A stretch of DNA of 64,000 nt from the NCBI GenBank assembly GCA_031761405.1, contig JASEVX010000001.1, positions 198,936,110 to 199,000,109 of the forward strand, given 5' to 3'. The stretch comes from Serripes groenlandicus (taxonomy: Eukaryota > Mollusca > Bivalvia > Cardiida > Cardiidae). Position 1 is the first letter of the stretch. Each line of letters opens with the position of its first letter. A program made the translations under genes and the position numbers. Below the pieces are notes generated by a model. The model searched no databases. It was not told where the DNA came from and saw nothing but the letters and a program-made list of their open reading frames with translations. Positions 33,921-44,936 of this stretch are shown here, one piece after another.

Positions 33921-33999
33921 TCAATCTAATAAGACTGGTCCGAATACAGAGACTCGCCAGATTCTTCATTGTCTGTAAATGCACCACAGGAAATGTGTT

Positions 34000-34162
34000 G
34001 TCTGACATATTTAAAAGCACTTGCAGCAGACGACATTTGAAACAGTGTGGCCAAAGGAGAAATTACTCAAAATGAACAGTTTCTCCTTTTATTAATATTC
34101 TTTATTTTCCCACATATTCAAAGTCGTCTGTTGCAAATTTAATGTATGTGGGAAAGGATTAA
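34000..34162. mobile_element. Shortened TTAA-family MITE
   Basis: 'CTTGCAGCAGACGACATTTG', hairpin GAAATTACTCAAAATGAACA, right end ATGTATGTGGGAAAGGATTAA. The left terminus is missing. Confidence 0.65.
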
Positions 34163-36205
34163 GGCCTTGGGTCAGACAATAGTACCATTTTTGTCTGGCG
34201 TTACTCATTTAATGTTCAACACATTTTGATCTTACATATGCCATCTGTTAACCACAGATATAAGAAGTGGCTCTGTGTGCACTAATTGGACCCATAAGGA
34301 GAAACATTATTATATCATTAATAATCTTTATCAAAGCCAACGTGACCCAGTGTTCTTCACGGAACATTCAATACATTTAGGCAATGGGTTAATTTGTTTG
34401 TATGGTATTTAACGCCACTTTCAACAGTTTAAGTCATTAATAACGGCGATTTCCTGGGTAAATTGCCATTAATGCTTATAAACTTGGCCGAACTGAACAG
34501 AGCAGAACAGAACAAAACCTATTCATGAATACTGACTTGAAAACATATGGCTCATCGTTAAAAGACAACATATTCAAACATACATGAGTATTGACAAACA
34601 AAATACGGGTAGATGGCAATAAAGTTATTAACACTCCCTGTTGATGAAAATGTAAATTGACACATATATTTAGATAAATAATATATATAGGTTACTACAC
34701 AAATACATATATTAAGATAAATAACATATATAGGATAAAGATGCTTAACATGTCATTTTCTTCTTAATTATAAACATTGTTTAATTTATTTTTTCTTTGT
34801 TTATTAGCTTTTAGGTAGCATATCCCAACATAGTTCAATTACATAAGCGCATCAATCGTCTAGGGGGGAAGCCACTGATAAATGTTTTGAGGTATTTGGT
34901 ATGACTTAATCGGGAATCAAACCTCGGTAGTCCGCCCTCGTGGCGGATACAATAACCACTACATTACTGAGGATAGTCCATTTTGGATCCCCATGTAAGA
35001 AATCGATTGGTCGATAAATTTAGTGTTGTATGCAGTTTTCTACAATATTCTAGCTAAACCACCTGAGTTATACCATGTTTTACCTGACTTCCACAAAACA
35101 TTTCTCCAATGCAACTGGCTTATTTCCCAACTAGAATTTCAACCCATTGGTAGAAGATGAATGTCGTTAGTTTCAATGTCATTTGTGATCGTCAACAAAA
35201 TGAATGACTGAGCCAGATTTCGGACTAAATGACTCCTGGGTAGATTGCGATCGGCTGTACCCACTATACCGACTATATTGGTAAGAAATCGCAAGAAGCC
35301 ATAACATGTCAGGAGCTAGTGATATATTGGTCAGGGAATCTAGACTTTTCCCTATTTAAACAATTAATAATGGATCTAAACATTGACCTGTTTCCTAAAA
35401 ACCAAGCCTATTGGCTTAGTTGCTTAACGAATTTGCGTTGACGCCGTTTTCAACAGTACAGTTGAATTTTATTAAATATGAAATTAACGTTTACCTTTAA
35501 AACGTTGTGCTCAAAGACTGTGTGTAGTGTTTTGCTTGGTATTAGGATAATATTGCAGTTTGCGACATTTTGAGTTTGGTTGGCGGTTTTAATATTAAAA
35601 AGAAATAACGTTAGTTACTACTGTTTTTCAGACCACAAACATGCAACATATTAATTAGGTACACTATTTGATACGGACAACAATTTCAAGTACTTGATGA
35701 ACAACTAAGGAAGAAACTCTTGCAATTTAAGTGGTACAAAAACAGGACTTGTCAACGATGTATATCTAATTTCAGTTAAATTGACACAGAAGATGATGTA
35801 TTCATCCGCACCAAGAGAAGTTTCAGGTTGCTATAGTAACTGAGAGGATGAACGAGGCGTTTCCATGAATTGTTTGAATGACACAACCCCTTATTATCCG
35901 ACGTAAGGAGGGCAAATCCAAGTTTCTAATATCAAGGACCACCCTTTATTGCGGTAACACCGCTTGTTACCATAGTGATCAAATTACAGTACATGTTGCT
36001 ATGACAATCAATCTTATTTGAACAAAAATGTGATTTAGCTCTACAAAAATGTTGAAATATTTCACGTGTTTAAAATAGTATGCAAATTTCACGTCTAGGT
36101 ACTTGGAATGTGTAAAATGACTCCTTGACTGTCGAGTATCTAACGGTATTGCATCACGGGAAAATACCAAAGACGTCAAATTTGTAACAAATTTGGCGCC
36201 CAATG
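34163..36205. other. Spacer with worn SINE pieces
   Basis: Minus-strand SINE traces are at 34394-34475 (tail), 34865-34975 (tRNA-like head, GGCGGACTACCGAGG), 35090-35230 (core) and 35430-35475 (tail). The rest is unrecognised, and no supported gene is visible. Confidence 0.45.
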
Positions 36206-37470
36206 ATTATGGGGTTATAGTACTACAGACGACTCAATGGTGTCAGGATAAATGGACCAGTAGTTCTGTTAGCTGGCCCTATTCCACTACGACCACGAAT
36301 CCCACGAATCACCAAAAGTGGCTAAATTTTAGGATTCGGGAGGATTCGTGATATTTTGCAAATTTTCTGGTCTAATTCGTGACGATTCATTTACGATACA
36401 TATATTTGGTTCGGCTGGAGTCCCGCGAGAATTGACTACGATGTATAAGAATCTATTACGAATACTGCCCGGACGTTAGGAATCAGTTACGACTACGCTA
36501 AGAACACACCGAATGCATGTACGAATCAGGTACGAATACATATTCTGTGGGATTACCTACGAATCGATTACGTTTCAGTTACGATGCCCAAGAACGCACT
36601 ACGAAGTTGTTACGAATAAGCTACGATTTTTTTAATCGTGGAGTTCGGGGCCAAAACTTTGAACAGTTCAAAACTTTTGTCACGAATTCCCGATCGCTCA
36701 AGAATTGCAAGAACCGACTACGAATATATACGAATGAGTTAAGAACTTCGCGAAATGATTACGATCCATCTACGAATCCTAAAATTTAGCTATTTTTGGT
36801 GATTCGTGGGATTCGTGGTCGTAGTGGAATAGGGCCATTATGGCCCTATTCCACTACGACCACGAATCCCACGAATCACCAAAAATAGCTAAATATTATG
36901 GCCCTATTCCACTACGACCACGAATCCCACGAATCACCAAAAATAGCTAAATTTTAGGATTCGTAGATGGATCGTAATCATTTCGCGAAGTTCTTAACTC
37001 ATTCGTGACAAAAGTTTTGAACTGTTCAAAGTTTTGGCCCCGAACTCCACGATTAAAAAAATCGTAGCTTATTCGTAACAACTTCGTAGTGCGTTCTTGG
37101 GCATCGTAACTGAAACGTAATCGATTCGTAGGTAATCCCACAGAATATGTATTCGTACCTGATTCGTACATGCATTCGGTATGTTCTTAGCGTAGTCGTA
37201 ACTGATTCCTAACGTCCGGGCAGTATTCGTAATAGATTCTTATACATCGTAGTCAATTCTCGCGGGACTCCAGCCGAACCAAATATATGTATCGTAAATG
37301 AATCGTCACGAATTAGACCAGAAAATTTGCAAAATATCACGAATCCTCCCGAATCCTAAAATTTAGCCACTTTTGGTGATTCGTGGGATTCGTGGTCGTA
37401 GTGGAATAGGGCCATAACCCAGGAATCGCCGTGATATAACTAAAAAAGGGTTTTTAAAACACCAAACAAA
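36206..37470 (+). mobile_element. SINE 3' half interrupted by the 36274-37414 insertion
   Basis: 36220-36273 carries 'GGTGTCAGGATAAATGGACC' AGTAGTTCTG. 37415-37470 resumes with AACCCAGGAATCGCCGTGAT and ATAACT, ending in ACACCAAACAAAC. Compared with 7840-7940, the two parts are one SINE tail split by the palindromic insert. Confidence 0.8.
36274..37414. mobile_element. Inverted pair of long-TIR DNA elements plus a fragment
   Basis: Copy 1 (36274-36837) and copy 2 (36899-37414) each begin TGGCCCTATTCCACTACGAC and end in its reverse complement. They are near-identical to each other in opposite orientation, making a palindrome of about 1.1 kb. A 58-bp terminal fragment (36841-36898) sits between. 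Copy 2 lacks 48 bp present in copy 1 (around 36683-36742). The interior is rich in TACGAAT and TTACGA repeats. A 90-codon frame in copy 1 (from 36517) and its 74-codon counterpart in copy 2 have no recognised family. GGCCCTATTC-type ends recall PIF/Harbinger MITEs, but the target duplication is not clear. Confidence 0.85.
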
Positions 37471-37573
37471 CGTATCACGATTTAATTGTGGTGTCCTGAA
37501 TTTTGAACAAACGGAATGACATTTCAACAACAGGGGTTTCTTACTATTCATAAAAGGAATAAATTCATGCCAT

Positions 37574-37793
37574 TTAACCCATTACTTCACAGAGATGCCA
37601 TTTGACGCCTGCTGTTGCAGACGACTTTAGAAAACATTGCAATAAAAGGTGAAATTGCTCAAAACGAGCAATTTCACCTTTTATTTCAATATTTTCAACT
37701 CTTTATCAATATAGTTCTTTCAGTTTTCTAGATTGTTGAAATTGGTCGTCTGATGATTGTAAAGCAGACGACCTTAGTGAAGTAACGGGTTAA
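37574..37793. mobile_element. MITE of a sister family (TTAACCCATTACTTCAC)
   Basis: 220 bp, TTAACCCATTACTTCACAG to TAGTGAAGTAACGGGTTAA. Subterminal GCAGACGAC / GTCGTCTG and a long central stem (AAAAGGTGAAATTGCTC / GAGCAATTTCACCTTTT) show common ancestry with the main family, but both ends and stem have changed in matched pairs. A second copy lies at 53615-53844. Confidence 0.85.
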
Positions 37794-37829
37794 GTTAGAT
37801 CGTATCCAGAAGAATCAGATGCTAGAAAA

Positions 37830-38000
37830 ACATTTTTCAAATACACCAAATATGCAGCAGACGACATTCGATGATATTTTTGTTCGGTTACACGTAGAAC
37901 TGTTACGGGTGAAATTCCATCAATTAACACATTCCCACATACAACAGTTCTGCAGCAGACAACTTTAAAATATCCAGCCAATATGATGGGAAATTTCAAT
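37830..38000. mobile_element. TTAA-family MITE fragments
   Basis: 'ATGCAGCAGACGACATTCGA' at 37850 and 'CCCACATACAACAGTTCTG' CAGCAGAC at about 37932. Confidence 0.55.
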
Positions 38001-38227
38001 AAATAAGTATGTAGTTATTCAATATATACTGGAAGGATATACAAAAAACAACACAGGGTAACACTATAATTATGCAACACATATATAAATACATATACAT
38101 AACATAATGAAAACTGTACTGGTCAAAAAACTGTCTGGGTGACTGTGCACTCAAACCGGTACCTAAAGTTACTCAACCGTGTAATGCAACCAGAAAAAAT
38201 GATTCAAAGCAAACCACGTGCAGAATT

Positions 38228-38814
38228 ATGATGACAAAATCCACAAAACATCTTGTCATACCACTTGATAATCTTGAGATAAATACACATCGCTTTCCGC
38301 TAGCTGCATTGGTAATGCAAGGACAAAAGCAACGCCATGTTGCTATACAGTCCGGTGTGAATGTTTCCACCATAGAACGTCGTGTTCGTCGTCTGAGAGA
38401 TACCGGAAGGGTTGTCTGTTGCGTAATCGCCTTGTTACTGCCACTGAAACCGCTATTAATAGGGTAGGCAATCATATCCGCCGCAATAGATTGCCACAAA
38501 GGCGCGCGCGTCGTATGACTTTATTGCGGCACAGGCTCCCAGACGATTTTCAATGCGGCAAAATAGACAATGTCATTTTAACAGATAAGTCCCAGACGGT
38601 CGACGCCGGGGGTGGAAACGCTTCGCCGACGCTTGAGAGGGGTATATTTGGGGTGGCTTGGTTATTGTCAAGGTCACCGTTGATTGTGGAAGCCAGGAAT
38701 TCAACAGCCGCAAGAAATAGGGTTGAAATCCTCCGCAAGGTCGTAGTTCCAATTGTACTACAGTGTCACCTATTTCACCAGCATGATAATATGCCTCGCC
38801 CCATAAAGCCATAG
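38228..38814 (+). pseudogene. Decayed Tc1-type transposase
   Basis: The first part (frame from 38228) contains a helix-turn-helix-like stretch, 'RHVAIQSGVNVSTIERRVRR' then LRDTGRV, as in Tc1 DNA-binding domains. The reading frame then shifts near 38415. The continuation reads LRNRLVTATE, RNRLPQRRAR, NVILTDKSQ, which matches the TDES catalytic aspartate region. It goes on with GVAWLLSRSPLIVEARNSTA, EILRKVVVPIVLQ and HQHDNMPRP, the degenerate second catalytic QDNARPH block. The product would be shorter than a typical 340-residue Tc1 transposase, with the linker and third acidic residue region missing. No terminal inverted repeats were found. Domestication is unlikely given the frameshift. Confidence 0.8.
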
Positions 38815-39109
38815 TTTGTCAAAACTCTCTCACAATCGATAGTATTACCACACTCGACTGGCCGCCATATTGTCCCTAATTGAACATATGTAGGAATAAT
38901 TTAACAGGAGGATAAGGTGGCGTACGAATGCCCCCTCTACTTTCGACCAACCGATGACTGCGTTGTTGGAAGAGTGGAACAATACCTCCACGAGAAGGAG
39001 AATGCACTGATCAATTATATATACAGGAAAAGCAGGGCTGTGACAGATTCGCTAGGGAAGCATACGAAGATACTGACGAGTCTGTCGATTTCACTTATTT
39101 ATATATTGG
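38815..39109 (+). other. Unclassified stretch with a short open frame
   Basis: A 66-codon frame from a GTG at 38917 (AYECPLYFRPTDDCVVGR..., EQYLHEKENALINYIYRKSR) has more coding-like composition than the surroundings and is preceded by AACAG at 38901-38905, a possible acceptor. I do not recognise the family. It could be an exon, or the remains of a mobile element ORF. Confidence 0.3.
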
Positions 39110-39255
39110 TTGATTGATTGTTTGGTATTCCACACTCCGCTTTAAACAAGTTGTTCAGTTATATTACATCGTTAACCCCAACATGACCCGGTTAGGGATC
39201 GAACCCGCGACCTCCCTCACCACAGGTGGACGCTCTACCACTAACACCACCGATG
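39110..39255 (-). mobile_element. Short SINE with tRNA-like head
   Basis: The minus strand reads AGTGGTAGAGCGTCCACCTG, then GGGTTCGATCCCTAACCGGG (strong B box). The tail (AACTGAACAACTTG...CGGAGTG) ends in AATCAATC. Confidence 0.75.
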
Positions 39256-39270
39256 TGGATCTAAGGTATT

Positions 39271-39306
39271 GGTGTGTGTGTGTGGGGGGGGGGGGGGGGG
39301 GGGGGG
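39271..39306 (+). repeat. (GT)n followed by a 23-base G run
   Basis: A short GT tract passes into an uninterrupted poly-G run at 39284-39306. It can form G-quadruplex structures and is a likely site of length error. Confidence 0.95.
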
Positions 39307-39494
39307 TGTAAATAGTTAGTTAAATATGTTTATACTCATATAAACATATTGATTATAGCATCAAACACATCCCTTTAAATCACCTCAAATGTGTACCCTG
39401 CGTTTCTTTGTCCTTTCAGTAGTTAAACACAACAGGAGGAAGCGTAAAGAGGGACAGGATTAATAACATCTACTGTGGTTATTTTTTACAGAAC

Positions 39495-39733
39495 CCAAAT
39501 GAGTTAAACCATGTCACATATGCCGATGCATTTATAGCATCTGCAGCAGATGACTTTGGAAAACATTTTGGCAATGGGAGAACATATTCATGATGAGCAT
39601 TTCTCCTTTTGCAAACAAACATGTTATAAACTCTTTTTAATACGTGTTTTTTAATTACAGAGATTTTCAAAAGTGTTGCCTATATGTTTTTAAAGTCGTC
39701 TGCTGCATATGTGTTGTATGTATGAAAGGGTTA
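39495..39733. mobile_element. TTAA-family MITE at the root of the 41-bp satellite
   Basis: 'CATCTGCAGCAGATGACTTT', hairpin CATATTCATGATGAGCATTT, then AAAGTCGTCTGCTGCATATG, TGTTGTATGTATGAAAGGGTTAA. Its right 41 bp is the first monomer of the array that follows without a break. Confidence 0.8.
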
Positions 39734-42690
39734 AAGTCGTCTGCTTCAAAATTGTTGTAGGTGTGAATGGGTTAAAGTCGTCTGCTGAAGATTTGTTGTA
39801 TGTGTGAAAGGGTTAAAGTCGTCTGCTGCAGATTTGTTGTATGTGTGGAAGGCGTTAAAGTCGTCTGCTGCAGATTTGTTGTATGTGTGAAAGGGTTTAA
39901 GTCGTCTGCTGCAGATTTGTTGTATGTGTGAAAGGGTTTAAAGTCGTCTGCTGCAGATTTGTTGTATGTGTGGAAGGGTTTAAAGTCGTCTGCTGCAGAT
40001 TTGTTGTATGTGTGAAAGGGTATAAAGTCGTCTGCTGCAGATTTGTTGTATGTGTGGAAGGGTTAAAGTCGTCTGCTGCAGATTTGTTGTATGTGTGAAA
40101 GGGGTTAAAGTCGTCTGCTGCAGATTTGTTGTATGTGTGGAAGGGTTAAAGTCGTCTGCTGTAGATCTGTTGTATGTGTGAAAGGGTTAAAGTCGTCTGC
40201 TGCAGATGTGTTGTATGTGTGGAAGGGTTAAAGTCGTCTGCTGCATATCTGTTGTATGTGTGAAAGGGTTTAAGTCGTCTGCTTCAGATGTGTTGTATGT
40301 GTGAAAGGGTTTAAGTCGTCTGCTGCAGATTTGTTGTATGTGTGGAAGGGTAAAAGTCGTCTGCTGCAGATTTGTTGTATATGTGGAAGGGTAAAAGTCG
40401 TCTGCTGCAGATTTGTTGTAATGTGTGGAAGGGTAAAAGTCGTCTGCTTCAGATTTGTTGTATGTGTGGAAGGGTTAAAGTCGTCTGCTGAAGATCTGTT
40501 GTATGTGTGAAAGGGTTAAAGTCGTCTGCTTCAGATTTGTTGTATGTGTGAAAGGGTTAAAGTCGTCTGCTGCAGATCTGTTGTATGTGTGGAAGGGTAA
40601 AAGTCGTCTGCTGCAGATCTGTTGTATGTATGAAAGGGTTAAAGTCGTCTGCTGCAGATTTGTTGTATGTGTGGAAGGGTTAAAGTCGTCTGCTGCAGAT
40701 CTGTTGTATGTGTGAAAGGGTTAAAATCGTCTGCTGCAGATTTGTTGTATGTGTGGAAGGGTTAAAGTCGTTTGCTGTAGATCTGTTGTATGTGTGAAAG
40801 GGTTCAAGTCGTCTGCTGCAGATGTGTTGTATGTGTGGAAGGGTTAAAGTCGTCTGCTGCATATCTGTTGTATGTGTGAAAGGGTTTTAAGTCGTCTGCT
40901 TCAGATGTGTTGTATGTGTGAAAGGGTTTAAGTCGTCTGCTGCAGATTTGTTGTATGTGTGGAAGGGTAAAAGTCGTCTGCTGCAGATTTGTTGTATATG
41001 TGAAGGGTAAAAGTCGTCTGCTGCAGATTTGTTGTATGTGTGGAAGGGTAAAGTCGTCTGCTTCAGATTTGTTGTATGTGTGGAGGGTTAAAGTCGTCTG
41101 CTGAAGATCTGTTTTATGTGTGAAAGGGTTAAAGTCGTCTGCTTCAGATTTGTTGTATGTGTGAAAGGGTTAAAGTCGTCTGCTGCAGATCTGTTGTATG
41201 TGTGGAAAGGGTAAAAGTCGTCTGCTGCAGATCTGTTGTATGTGTGAAAGGGTTAAAGTCGTCTGCTGCAGATTTGTTGTATGTGTTGAAGGGTTTAAAG
41301 TCGTCTGCTGCAGATCTGTTGTATGTGTGAAAGGGTTAAAGTCGTCTGCTGCAGATTTGTTGTATGTGTGGAAGGGTTAAAGTCGTCTGCTGCAGATCTG
41401 TTGTATGTGTGAAAGGGTTAAAGTCGTTCTGCTGCAGATTTGTTGTATGTGTGAAAGGGTTAAAGTCGTCTGCTGCAGATTTGTTGTATGTGTGGAAGGG
41501 TTAAAGTCGTCTGCTTCATATTTGTTGTATGTGTGAAAGGGTTAAGAGTCGTCTGCTGCAGATTTGTTGTATGTGTGGAAGGGTTAAATCGTCTGCTGAC
41601 AGATTTGTTGTATGTGTGAAAGGGTTAAAGTCGTCTGCTGCAGATTTGTTGTATGTGTGGAAGGGTTAAAGTCGTCTGCTGCAGATTTGTTGTGTGTGTG
41701 GAAGGGTTCACGTCGTCTGCTGCAGATTTGTTGTATGTGTGAAAGGGTTTAAGTCGTCTGCTTCAGATGTGTTGTATGTGTGGAAGGGTTAAAGTCGTCT
41801 GCTGCATATCTGTTGTATGTGTGAAAGGGTTTAAGTCGTCTGCTTCAGATTTGTTGTATGTGTTGAAGGGTTAAAGTCGTCTGCTGCAGATATGTTGTAT
41901 GTGGTGAAAGGGTTAAAGTCGTCTGCTGCAGATTTGTTGTATGTGTGAAAGGGTTAAAGTCGTCTGCTGCATATCTGTTGTATGTATAAAAGGGTTAAAG
42001 TTGTCTTTTGCATATTTGTTAATGTGTGAAAGGGTTATAGTCGTCTGCTGCATATCTGTTGTATGTGTGAAAGGGTTATAGTCGTCTGCTGCATATCTGT
42101 TGTATGCGTGAAAGGGTTAAAGTCGTCTGCTTCAGATTTGTTGTATGTCTGAAAGGGTTAAAGTCGTCTTTTGCAGATTTGTTGTATGTGTGAAAACGTT
42201 ATAATCGTCTGCTGCATATCTGTTGTATGTGTGAAAAGGTTATAGTCGTCTGCTGCATATCTGTTGTATGCGTGAAAGGGTTAAAGTCGTCTGCTTCAGA
42301 TATGTTGTATGTATGAAAGGGTTAAAGTCGTCTTTTGCAGATTTGTTGTATGTGTGAAAGCGTTATAATCGTCTGTTGCATATTTGTTGTATATGTGAAA
42401 GGGTTAAAGCCGTCTTTTGCAGATTTGTTGTATGTGTGAAAGCGTTATAATCGTCTGTTGCATATTTGTTGTATATGTGAAAGGGTTAAAGTCGTCTTTT
42501 GCAGATTTGTTGTATGTGTGAAAGCGTTATAATCGTCTGTTGCATATTTGTTGTATGTGTGAAAGACGTAAAGTCGTCTGCTGCAGTTTTGTTGTACGTG
42601 TGGACGGTTTAAAGTCGTCTGCTGCAGATATGGTGTATGTATGAAAGGGTTATGGTCGCCTGTTGCAGATGTCTTCTATGTGTGAAAGGG
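39693..42690 (+). repeat. 41-bp satellite made from the MITE right end, about 72 copies
   Basis: Monomer AGTCGTCTGCTGCAGATTTG, TTGTATGTGTGAAAGGGTTAA: the MITE right terminus (compare 10601-10641) with GTGGGAA changed to GTGTGAA or GTGTGGAA. About 3 kb, head to tail. There is a higher-order period of about 613 bp (15 monomers): 40157-40620 recurs at 40768-41230. Near 42150-42560 an 82-bp dimer (GTCTTTTGCAGATT / ATCGTCTGTTGCATATT) repeats. Frames of repeated CVEGLKSSAADLLYV-type peptides are artefacts. Confidence 0.95.
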
Positions 42691-42774
42691 TTTTACAGAA
42701 ATGAAAGACGGTATTACGCTAAAACATATCTGTATAAATAGAACAACACAGATCAATAGATAGGTAAATGTCAC

Positions 42775-43021
42775 GATTGATTTGATTTTAACGCCTTTTT
42801 CAACACTTGTTAATCATATCACGGCGACCAGTCCACATACTCATATGTGTCTTGGTTTTCTCCGTACTAGCAGCTTTTCCACAAACACTGTTAGCCCATT
42901 GGTGAAAGACGCTTGTCACAGTGACAAACGGTGGACAAAAACCGTGTTGGCCCAGCTGGGATTAGAACTAATAACCCCTGGATTGACAGCCCGCGTCGCT
43001 ACCAACTTAGCTACCGGGGCT
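42775..43021 (-). mobile_element. tRNA-derived SINE, full length
   Basis: The minus strand reads GAGCCCCGGTAGCTAAGTTG (A box), GCGACGCGGGCTGTCAATCC, a B-box-like GTTATTAGTTCTAATCCCAG, core TTTGTCCACCGTTTGTCACT, and tail CGCCGTGATATGATTAACAA. It ends in AATCAAATCAATC. It serves as the uninterrupted reference for 17900-18972. Confidence 0.85.
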
Positions 43022-43059
43022 CGGCAGAATAACACGAAAGAATAAACATTGCTCGTTCA

Positions 43060-43254
43060 TTAATCCTTTCCCACATAAAACACATATGACAGCAGACGTC
43101 TTTGAAAATACCTTGGCAAAATTAGAGAATATAATTATCTATATCTATTAATGAATGGGTCATTATTGAATAGAGTCATCTCGAGCATTTCTCCTTTTGC
43201 AACAATGATTTAAAAATTCGTCGGCTGCAAATGCATCTAAAGGTTGGAGAGGGA
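43060..43254. mobile_element. TTAA-family MITE (old)
   Basis: 'TTAATCCTTTCCCACATAAA' left; 'TCGTCGGCTGCAAATGCATC' at right; terminal TTAA lost. Confidence 0.65.
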
Positions 43255-44021
43255 AGTACTTATTCCTTTTTAATGTTATTTTCGCGTGTCGTCTGCATGC
43301 TATTTGTATAATAACCCCATTCACAAATAAACTCTTATTTCGGCGTATCACTTAAGTTAAACTTGTGGGAAAAAGAATGCCATAAAGGGGAAGTATTGTT
43401 TTCGAACTGAGAAAGTTTCTCTCTTTGAAACAATATTTTCCACAGCAATACGTTGAATACATAGAGATATATGTTATAAACATAAAGGTACGTGTCAATT
43501 TTGTCGTCTGCAAGTAAGTCGTAAAAGATGACATCACATTAAATTTTAAAACAGGTTAAACGAATTACTCATGTAAACATATTGCAACTAACATGTATAT
43601 TTTTTGATAACAAAAATAGGCAAAAAACAACAAATAATTGGAAAATTAATTTGAAAAACGTAATCGAAAATGAAAATTGTTCTTACCTGCTTCAAATCCT
43701 CAGTGTATCATTTTACTTCGCCATTAAAAACCATTTGAATGTATTCACAGCTCTTTAAAACGCTGTAACTCTATATAAGCAAATATAGAGAATGCGACCG
43801 CCCCTGACCTAACAAACGTACAGCCGAGTTTTACCCTTTTTGAAAGAAAACGACTTTTATAAGCATCTAGAAACAAAAATGGCATAGCTCATGTCGAACA
43901 ATTTATACAATAACATAATTATCTGTTTCGCTTTCTAAAATATTACATTGCATTTCTTCAGAAATCTGATTTACTTTTCTTAACCTATTTTTTTTTTTTT
44001 TTTTCTCTCAATGCTGAAAAT
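43255..44021. other. Spacer with MITE-like traces
   Basis: 43340-43560 has worn MITE motifs ('GTCGTCTGCAAGTAAGTCGT'). A poly-T run lies at 43988-44003. No gene is seen. Confidence 0.4.
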
Positions 44022-44879
44022 AAACACTTTCGCACATACAACGAAACTGCAGCAGACGACTTGAAAGGATTGATGAAAAAATATGGAAATTCTTTATAAC
44101 TGAAAGTGTAATCATATAATTAGAGTTGAAAACATCGTTGCAAAAGGACATATTACTTTTTGCTACACCTATTCCAAATGTCGTCTGCTGCAGATGAGCC
44201 AAAATTCGTTTACTTATCGGAAAAGGTTTGAAACATTATTTCAGGTTAAGTGTTCAACACTTATATACCTTGTTAAACCCTTTCCCTCATACGACAATTC
44301 TGCAGCAGACGACTTTGAACATATTTTGTCAAATAATGGAAAATCTCTATAATTGAATGGATAACCTATGACTTAAAGTGGAAAACATTGTGGCAAAAGG
44401 AGAAATTGCACGTTTTGTGCAATTTCTTCTTTTGTCACTATGTTTTCAAAAAGCCGTCTGCTGCATAGGTGTCAGAAAGCGTCTATATGGGGGAAATACA
44501 TTATTTAAATTTTCAAATCAATTTTCTCCATCGTTGCCTCTCTTTTTTATGGAGTCTATAGTAAAAGAATACAGATGACACAGATCTGCATGATAGAGCT
44601 GACTTCGACTGTTTGATCGAGGGAGGATAAGTACATACCTTTTAACATCCGTAAAACCCTTTCCCAAATACAGACGCTTTCTGACGCCTCTGCAGCAGAC
44701 GACTTTTGAATTCATTGTGCAAAAGGATAAATTGCTCATAACAAGCAATTTTTCCATTTGCCACAATGTTATCAACTTTTTCAGTTATTTAACCTTCATT
44801 TATAGAGACTTTCTGTGTTTATGCCTAGATACTTTCAAAGTCGTCTGCTGCAGCTTTGTTGTATGTGGGAAAGGGTTAA
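44022..44879. mobile_element. Three TTAA-family MITEs
   Basis: 44022-44233 is old. 44275-44497 is young, with TTAAACCCTTTCCCTCATAC and stem tip GCAC/GTGC; its right end is lost after TATGGGGGAAA. 44652-44879 is full length and ends ATGTGGGAAAGGGTTAA. Confidence 0.8.
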
Positions 44880-44936
44880 ATCCCAAACTAAGTATACAAA
44901 TAATAATAAGATGAAGAATTCAAATTGAATTTTGTT

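Noticed and set aside
36517..36789. 90-codon frame present in both inverted copies as a transposase
   Set aside because: Too short, and made of the TACGAAT-type internal repeats. Conservation is explained by the near identity of the two copies.
38917..39117. 66-codon frame as a definite exon
   Set aside because: Composition is suggestive, but there is no recognised family, no ATG and only a weak acceptor; left as unclassified.
39170..39250. A second possible tRNA gene on the minus strand
   Set aside because: Strong B box, but it is the head of a short SINE ending in AATCAATC; the cloverleaf is incomplete.
39693..42690. CRISPR-like array with 41-bp periodicity
   Set aside because: Units are contiguous with no unique spacers, the sequence is the MITE end, and the genome is animal.
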